A DNA stretch of 27,129 bases from positions 1 to 27,129 of the forward strand of contig FMBT01000042.1 of the NCBI GenBank assembly GCA_900095095.1, given 5' to 3'. Of the stretch, positions 20,613 to 27,129 are shown piece after piece. The stretch comes from Fragilariopsis cylindrus CCMP1102 (taxonomy: Eukaryota; Bacillariophyta; Bacillariophyceae; Bacillariales; Bacillariaceae). The stretch's first letter is position 1. Each line of letters begins with the position of its first letter. A program made the position numbers and the translations under genes. The notes below the pieces were generated by a model. The model was given only the letters and a program-made list of their open reading frames with translations, had not been told where the DNA came from and made no database searches.

Positions 20613-22198
20613 TCAACTAGATTTTTCAATTTCTTTCAGGTCATCAATAAAACAGGCAGTGTCTTTGGTATCTTCTTTCCATTGTTCAACATCCTTGGCA
20701 AATGTTTGACTTACAATTAATGGAAATGCGATGGTTGCATCACAAGATACCTTGACCGGGTTCGCCGTGATCCGGATTTTACCCCAACTAATTGCCTCAT
20801 CAGGAGATGCACCACTATCACTACCATCGAATTCTTGCCCAGTATTGATATACACGGAGAAATCGGCACCATTCCGCATCAAGTTCGCATTGCATGTGTG
20901 ATGTTTCACTAGTCCACCCCCTAATATGATCATACCGGTAGCATGACTCCGAATAGCTTGATCATTGATTCGACGTATATCCTCCGCAATATCTAGAACG
21001 AATCCAGGTCGTTTGTAGGAATGAAAGAACAGCATATCTCCTACACTACCATCAGTGAGTGCGGGACAAAATATAGGAATATCGTTCTTTGCTGCCCAAT
21101 ATAATACACTCTCCTCATTATTTATTTCTAGTCCAAGACGATGGATGACTTTGGATGGTGTCCACACAAATCTTTCTGGTACATCATCACCATCTATTGA
21201 ACCAGCTTTTGCGACTGCCTTCGCCCATTCCATACATTTTTTATCTTGCTCTTCGTGCATACTTTCAATTATGGGACTCATCCAATCCTCAAACACGCAA
21301 TAATTTTTGTTTGGGACGAGTAAATTACCTGATTTTTGAAATGAATGAATAGAGATACTGATGTGAGTATTTTGCTTTTGTTTGTTGATGTACTAGTAGA
21401 CTCAACTTTCAACATATTTGAAATTCTCTCCTAAATAAAACAACAACATCGCATCGTAAATAATATAGGTCCTAACAACATATAGTGTATAGTATTATAA
21501 TGATATAACGTACCAATTCGATTAATACCTTTCTTCCGCAATTCTCGACCATTCAATTTGAAATCACCCATAAATGTCGGTTCAAAACATTTCATTAAAT
21601 CTTCTTCAATTCCACCGGCTGTTGTGACAATACAATCCACCATTTTATGTTGCACTAGAAACTTTAAGACTTCTCGTTGTCCACACGAAATCTGGTTCGA
21701 GGTATACGCCAAAAAAATTCTTGCTCGTAATCGTTTCCGAATCTCGATCGGTATTAATTCCGGATCCTCAATTCCTTCCTGAAATGGAACTTGATCTAAT
21801 CTCCATTTTCTCATCTGTTGAATCTGTTCGACGGCCAAACCAAGATTGGTGGCCTGAAAACCGGTATGTCGAAAGGCCTTCATCATTTGATCAAGCATAT
21901 CACTACTACCGTCGTCGTCGTTACTACTTCCTGCTGCAGCATTTTTTTGATTAAAGTCCATTCCTTTACAAATGGGTGTCCCTTCGGGCATCGTGGAACT
22001 TTCACCTAACACAGCCCACGCCGAGACGGACGGAATATGTGATTTGTTGGCACTGTCTGTACTTGTACTGGCCTTATTGTCGAGAGGTTTTACTTCTACT
22101 AGGTTCATCGTAGTGTTGGCGGCGACGTCGACGTCACTGCTGCCAAGGATCGTTCCTTTCGCAACTCCAACACCATCCGAAGTATCTTTATTTTCCAT
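20613..22198 (-). CDS. DHPS: deoxyhypusine synthase
   Basis: This enzyme transfers the butylamine part of spermidine, with NAD, to one lysine of eIF5A, the first step of hypusine formation; it acts in the cytosol. The start ATG is at 22198. A 185-base GT-AG intron (21513-21329) joins in phase 1 and restores [18 protein letters not shown]. The protein has 466 residues, against about 370 for the human enzyme; the extra length is a roughly 90-residue polar N-terminus (Ser/Asp/Asn-rich). Family landmarks are [12 protein letters not shown], the NAD-binding [66 protein letters not shown] and the catalytic lysine in WGKIR (residue about 412). No frame break is seen. The gene is divergent from SEC31, with starts 318 bases apart and a CT repeat just upstream of its ATG. 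Confidence 0.96.
21329..21513 (-). other. deoxyhypusine synthase intron, 185 bases
   Basis: The donor GTACGT follows CGAATTG and the acceptor is AAATCAG before GTAATTTACTC. Removing it restores the family motif RIGNLLVPN across the junction. Confidence 0.93.
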
Positions 22199-22216
22199 GA
22201 TTATTGTGCTGTAGTG

Positions 22217-22254
<38 letters not shown>

Positions 22255-22515
22255 CCTATCTGGCTTCTATTATTAGTTTCATTCGAAATATAAAAACAAA
22301 GAAACAAGCTTTTCAATTTATTACTAAATGCACGAGCGACGGACTTACCAAACACGTTTGAAACTTCCATTTAAAAATGCTTTCGCTCGAGGACGACGAA
22401 GACAAAAGACATTTTCGAATATTAATAACTGCCTATCGCAATGGTTATTGGTATTTATTAGATTTGATCAACATACAGTACCTTGCTATCAACAACGTGA
22501 CAACAACAGGAGGAA
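22199..22515. promoter_or_regulatory. compact divergent promoter of deoxyhypusine synthase and SEC31
   Basis: Only 317 bases separate the two start codons, so both core promoters and both 5' UTRs must fit here. A (CT)14 tract at 22220-22247 lies about 20 bases from the DHS ATG. On the DHS transcript strand it is a GA repeat in the 5' UTR. Confidence 0.7.
22220..22247. repeat. (CT)14 microsatellite
   Basis: Twenty-eight bases of perfect CT repeat, directly upstream of the minus-strand DHS start codon. Confidence 0.95.
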
Positions 22516-25500
22516 ATGACAAAGATAACGCAGATCAATGATCGAAGTGCAGCCACGGCATGGAGTCCTGTCGCCGAATATGCTGGTGTAATCGCTTTGG
22601 GAGCCAAGGTCCGTAAATGATGATGATAATGATAATGAATGAAAGCGATGACTAATATACTATAATAGGACGACTCGACTCGACTCGACTCGCACACATA
22701 ATGTATCTCGAATGACAACGAATGAATGACGGTCTATGTTTCAATTGAGTTGTTTATTCATATTATATATTTCATATTATACAATACACATCATATTTAA
22801 ATATGCAATTTCTATTCCAGTATTAACATTCATCGTTTTTTCTTCTTCTTCTCTGTATTTCTACTCTTAAATTAATTCGACAGGATTCCGGTGGTGCTGG
22901 TTTTGAAGAAACGGGTGGCGAACTAGAATTATACGATATGGATCTGACCAATGGAAACCAACAACAGAACGAAGCGACGAAACTGGGTTCAATCAAAACT
23001 GAGAGTCGTTTTGCTGCATTGGCATGGTCCACGGGTGAATCGTCAACCACAACAACAACAACAACCACAAACAATTCGAAGAAATACCCGATGGGATTGC
23101 TGGCTGGTGGAATGGAAAACGGTACTGTACATGTTTGGGATCCAAGAACAGTTATTCAGCAGCAACAACAACAAACACCATCGACGACAACGACAGCGAT
23201 CGCATCTTTTTCACAACACGTGTCAGGTCCTGTGAAGGCAGTACAATTTAGTCCACTAGTACCGACACATTTAGCCACGGGAGGGAGTGATGGAAAAGTA
23301 TTGATTATTGATGTAGATCGACCCGATCTCGCACCCTTTATTCCCTGTGCCAACAACACTCAACAACGTGCACAAATCACCTCCATTGCTTGGAATACAC
23401 AGGTGGCTCATATTGTGGCGAGTGCGGCCAGTGATGGTACCGTCGGTATTTGGGATATTAAAAGTCGCAAGGCATGGTGTGAACTGCGTGCTGGTGATCA
23501 AGCCGTGTCCGATGTGGCATGGAATCCAGCACAGGGTTTTCATTTATTAACAGCCTCCGGCGATGATCGTAACCCTGTGATTAAATTGTGGGATTTAAGA
23601 GCCTCGACCAGTATGCCACTTGCTACATTGGCCGGACATAGTCAAGGGATTCTTAGTATGTCATGGTGTCCTCACGACGAACATCTGTTGCTTTCGTAAG
23701 TTATATACATATATTAGTAGCAATAGTACGACAGTATAGTGCTTGTTGTACTTGTACAAGGAACATGACATGGCTTGGAATTATCACGCGGAGAGACAAT
23801 TTGCATCTCTTAGATTTGGTGATACCTATTGAATACTCACATTTATTTTTCATCGTTTTTTTTTTGAAATTAAAATTACTAAAATAGTTGTGGGAAGGAT
23901 AATCGGACCATACTATGGGATCTGTATGCTATGGCACCAATCGGTGACGTCCCGAACGATCCTATCGAATCACAGCAAGTGTCTGGTAGTACAAACGAGC
24001 AAAGTATGTTCGGACTTGCGTCATCGCAACAACGCAGGTACGATGTTCAATGGTCCCCCCTAAGACGAGGAATAGTTTCGACAGCTTCATTGGATCGTAA
24101 GGTGCAGGCACATAGTATACTAGGATTAGCGGCGTCGGGTCGTCCTCCCAAGTGGATGCGTCCCAGTAGTAGCGTCTCGTGCGGATTTGGTGGAACTATT
24201 GTAGCTTGTGGCGCCACAGATAAAATTGTTCGGATTCGTACTGTTGTAGAAGATCCTGAATTGGAGAAGCTATCTAGAGACTTTGAAACTACTATGGACC
24301 CTAACAAAATAATTGATTTTTGTCACAGTAGAGCCGTATTGGCTGGGAAGAATGCGAACGAAAAACGGTTGTGGCAATTTATGCAAGTCATTTTCCAAGC
24401 AAACGCTAGACAACAGCTACTTTTTACTCTTGGATTTGATCCCACCACTATTGGTGAAAAGGCGGCTGCATACGAAGAAGAGAGAGGGATTACCAACGGT
24501 GTAGGCTCAATGTCGTTGAGTGATGGAAGCCATAACGATACAGGAATGTCACAACCGACCCAAGACATTGTAAAACAGGCGTTGATGGTTGGAAACTTCG
24601 AGGCTGCTGTTGACTGCTGTTTTCGTACAGGGAATCTCGCCGATGCTCTTGTCCTTGCCTCATGTGGAGGTGCCGATTTGTGGGCAAAGACGCAAGAGCG
24701 ATATTTCGAAAGCCAGTCTTCAAAGCGACCGTTTTTGTCAGTGGTCGGAGCCATCATCCGTAACGAACTACCATCCCTTATTCAAAGCTCTGACTTAGCA
24801 ACTTGGCAGGAGACACTTGCTATTCTCTCAACCTATGGAAAATCTGACGAGTTTCCGCAACTATGTGTTGCTCTTGGTGACCGGCTCGAGGAATCTGGCG
24901 ATCATTCAAGTGCTTCTTTATGTTTTATGTGTGCCTTGAGTCTAAATAAGGCAATTAAGTATTGGAGGACGCAACTCGCAAATTCTAATGCAAGCAAAGA
25001 CGGAGATATGGACATACCAGCTGCCCATGAATTCGTTGTAAAGGTTTCTATTTTTCTTCAAGCAGCTGGATCCACTGAAAATCTTGCCGCAGAGGATGCT
25101 GAATTATTCTCAAAGTATGCTGAAAAGCTCGCCGAACAAGGACTTTTGGTGACCGCCGCAAAGTACTGCAAAGGAGATTCGGCGAACAGCAAGATTCTGC
25201 GTGATCGTTTGTATCGCAGCAGAGCGAGCCATAAATGCTTGGCAGCTATGGGAAACACACCTCCAGAATTCCCTTTCACTATGGAGGACGTGAAACAAAA
25301 TCAAGGAACTGGAAGGAGTACTCAACGTAACCCGAGAAACGGTAGAAAGAATGATGATGGAGCTTCTGCTAATGTTGTTGGGAATTCCGCCTATTCACAG
25401 ACGCAGCAACGGACTCAGCAGCAATCATATAGTCAACCGCAGCAGCAGACTCCTGCACCTGCTGTATCTACAGCATTGCCTGCAGAGTGGATGGAATTAC

Positions 25501-26165
25501 AAGACCCTACAAGTGGCCGATCCTACTATGCAAATCAGACTACTGGGGAGGTCAGTTGGGAGAAACCGCAAGCAGCGCCCGAACCGGCGCCTGCTCCAGC
25601 ACCTGTACAACCTACTACAACTAAGCGTGCGACCTCAAACTCACATACTGCAAATATGGCTTCAAAATACGGCGACGGCTTCGTTACATCAGCATCCCAT
25701 CCTGAATTGGCAAGTCAATATGGAAATGTCGGCACAGGTAACCCTTACAAAACCACTGGTCGTCCAGGAAAAGCGAATGCCTCTTCTGCGCCAGAAAGAG
25801 CTCCGGTATCTGGAAACATTCATACCATCCCAGCATTGAAAGAAGAGTATCAGCCTATTCCTGACACGATGCTAGGTCTTATAACTGCTCTTAAAGGAGG
25901 CCAACTAGCCTCTGTAGATAAACGTCAATTAGCAGAAGCTGAGAAAGCGATTGCCATATTCTCGAAACGACTCGCTCTAGGCGATATATCAGATGACGTT
26001 GCAAACCAAATGTTATCAATAACAAGTTCTCTTTCGGCCTACGATTGGGCCGCTGCAACAGCGTTACAGACCTCACTTATTAGTAACGAATGGAAAGAAC
26101 ACAAGGAATGGTTAAAAGGTATCAAAGCATTAGTACAGCTCGCCACAAAGATGTACTCGCGTTAA
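22516..26165 (+). CDS. SEC31: SEC31, COPII outer coat subunit, with a WW domain
   Basis: SEC31 forms with SEC13 the outer cage of COPII vesicles that leave the ER, and stimulates GTP hydrolysis by SAR1. There are three exons: 22516-22608, 22884-23695 and 23888-26165, separated by introns of 275 and 192 bases. They code for 1060 residues (human SEC31A has about 1220). Exon 1 begins MTKITQINDRSAATAWSP, matching the family start with its AWSP motif. WD40 repeats follow, with GGMENGTVHVWDP, ITSIAWN, VWHIV-like and GTVGIWD segments, DDRNPVIKLWDLRAS, GILSMSWCP and, across intron 2, LLLSCGKDNRTILWD. A helical middle region matches the ancestral coatomer element. A Gln/Pro/Ala-rich linker holds a WW domain at residues about 832-866 (LPAEWMELQDPTSGRSYYAN then GEVSWEKP). 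The C-terminal helical region is the usual SEC31 end. The intron 1 donor is GTCCGT, a weak match to consensus. No frame break is seen. Confidence 0.93.
22609..22883 (+). other. SEC31 intron 1, 275 bases
   Basis: The donor GTCCGT follows GCCAAG and the acceptor is TTCGACAG before GATTCCGG, phase 0. A run of GACTC repeats lies inside (about 22671-22692). The donor is not the usual GTAAGT/GTATGT, but the join gives GVIALGAKDSGGAG with the following family-like ELELYDMDL. Confidence 0.75.
23696..23887 (+). other. SEC31 intron 2, 192 bases
   Basis: The donor GTAAGT follows GCTTTC and the acceptor is AAAATAG before TTGTGGG, phase 2. The join restores LLLSCGKDNRTILWD, a conserved SEC31 WD40 stretch. 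Confidence 0.92.
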
Positions 26166-26263
26166 GCGATATATAGAATGAAAGGAAATAGTAACTTGTT
26201 GCAATTTAATTATGCTGGTCTTCCCTCTATATTCAATCTCTACAGACTATTGCATTGAATCAT

Positions 26264-27129
26264 TCATCGTCGCTTCTTCTTTGGCACAGGAGCGAGGCTA
26301 TTTTCAGCATGTCGCTTCTTCGGGATTTGGGTTTCTGTGTCGCCCTGATCAGACTTGACTAGTACTTCTTCCTGATTTTTTTCGTATATAGAAATATCAC
26401 GTGCATACCTCAACTTGTCCCAAGCAGCCCAGTCGCGCCACACTTGCCGTTCTTCTTCCAATAAAGCCGTGAAGCGATCACGCAAAATTCCGTTCACCTT
26501 TTCTTTATTTCCACGATCTTCAGGTCCCAGTGAGTTCTTCACATCTTTGCGAGTTTTTTGGCAAAACTGAGCGAAAGATTTTCTCGGTTTATTGGGTGGT
26601 TCCAAGCCATCGTATCGGGGAAAATCAACGAAATCGCCATGCGGGCCTTCGGCACCATTAGACTCGTCGACGTTAGCATCGACTTCGTCATCTGCTGATG
26701 TGGGTGGAGGAGGAGAGACAGGAGTTGCATCGACCGCAGCTTCTTCGACGCTCGATTGGTATTTAGTGACAGATCCGTTTCTCGATACGTTCTCTTTTTG
26801 GTCGTCTGGTGCTCTGCTCAATTGCTTTAAACGATCTTGAATATCTTTCATCTGAAATTCCAAATTTTCAACCTTTTCCTCAAGATTATGTTTCTCCGTC
26901 TCTCTTTTCTCCTTCTTTTCTATTCGAAGACGTTTCTGAATATCCTTGAACTTAGGCAATATAATTGGAGGAAGTTCAGCCCCTTCTTCTGCCTCTACAG
27001 GTAACGCCTCGTCCTCGCGGTATTTCTTTTCTAGGAATTCGATTTCCTTCAGAGCCGATCGCATCAGGTATTCACACCTACGGCCGATTTGGTCAGTAGG
27101 AAGACTACGGATAAAGTAATCGAATCGGA
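26264..27129 (-). CDS. C-terminal part of probable SNF2/ISWI-type chromatin remodeler with HMG-box-like end (5' end beyond window)
   Basis: An open minus-strand frame enters at the right edge and ends at the TGA at 26266-26264. At least 288 residues are visible and the N-terminus is missing. The first visible stretch, RFDYFIRSLPTDQIGRRCEY, followed by LMRSALKEIEFLEKK, resembles the end of the SLIDE region of ISWI remodelers (F/W-F-I/L-K/R-S-x-P-x-x-I/L-x-R-R-C). A Lys/Glu-rich coiled coil (about 26960-26830) and a polar acidic linker follow. A segment at about 26592-26355 then resembles an HMG box: PRKSFAQFCQKTRKDV, RFTALLEEERQVWRDWAAWD and KLRYARDISIYEK. The end is KKR-rich and could be a nuclear signal. 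If right, this protein moves nucleosomes using ATP, but the ATPase part is not in the window. It could instead be a stand-alone HMG-box protein. The gene is convergent with SEC31; their stops are about 100 bases apart. Confidence 0.55.
   Translation of the reverse strand, partial: RFDYFIRSLPTDQIGRRCEYLMRSALKEIEFLEKKYREDEALPVEAEEGAELPPIILPKFKDIQKRLRIEKKEKRETEKHNLEEKVENLEFQMKDIQDRLKQLSRAPDDQKENVSRNGSVTKYQSSVEEAAVDATPVSPPPPTSADDEVDANVDESNGAEGPHGDFVDFPRYDGLEPPNKPRKSFAQFCQKTRKDVKNSLGPEDRGNKEKVNGILRDRFTALLEEERQVWRDWAAWDKLRYARDISIYEKNQEEVLVKSDQGDTETQIPKKRHAENSLAPVPKKKRR

Overview
The window looks like nuclear DNA of a diatom or a close stramenopile relative. It is AT-leaning, with well-spaced genes on both strands, GT-AG introns of about 100 to 275 bases, and many simple repeats between genes. 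It also carries a membrane-anchored LRR protein with an acidic cytosolic N-terminus, a type common in diatoms. The taxonomic call is an inference from gene style, not from a marker gene.

Layout from left to right: MMS19 (minus strand, C-terminus beyond the left edge); a minus-strand gene of unknown function with an acidic middle and a KA1-like N-terminal fold; about 4 kb with no intact gene but with repeats and a coding-like remnant near 7.6-8.3 kb; a class I histone deacetylase (minus); a lysine-rich S1-domain protein with a coding minisatellite (minus); a Gln/Asn-rich PH-domain protein (minus); 2.2 kb of spacer; an LRR membrane protein (plus) followed by a truncated LRR duplicate; deoxyhypusine synthase (minus) and SEC31 (plus) in divergent orientation; and, convergent with SEC31, the C-terminal part of a probable SNF2/ISWI-type remodeler with an HMG-box-like end, cut by the right edge.

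The genes are ordinary housekeeping or nuclear functions and do not form an operon or an obvious single pathway. They cover Fe-S protein maturation (MMS19), chromatin (HDAC, probable remodeler), translation factor modification (DHS on eIF5A) and COPII vesicle coat (SEC31).

The most striking pattern is a set of single-base reading-frame breaks in the HDAC, S1, PH and LRR-duplicate genes, and probably in the gene at 3.7-5.0 kb. Most of them behave as one missing base, often in a homopolymer. MMS19, DHS, SEC31, the LRR gene and the right-edge gene read cleanly. Uncorrected assembly deletions are the simplest explanation. One HDAC break falls exactly on a canonical -1 slippery heptamer and deserves a check.

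I saw no CRISPR array, tRNA, rRNA, recognisable transposase or viral gene. I found no convincing undescribed multi-gene system. The best leads are the WW domain inside SEC31, the frame-break pattern, the stop-free intron in the LRR gene and a recurrent TACCGGTA palindrome in spacers.
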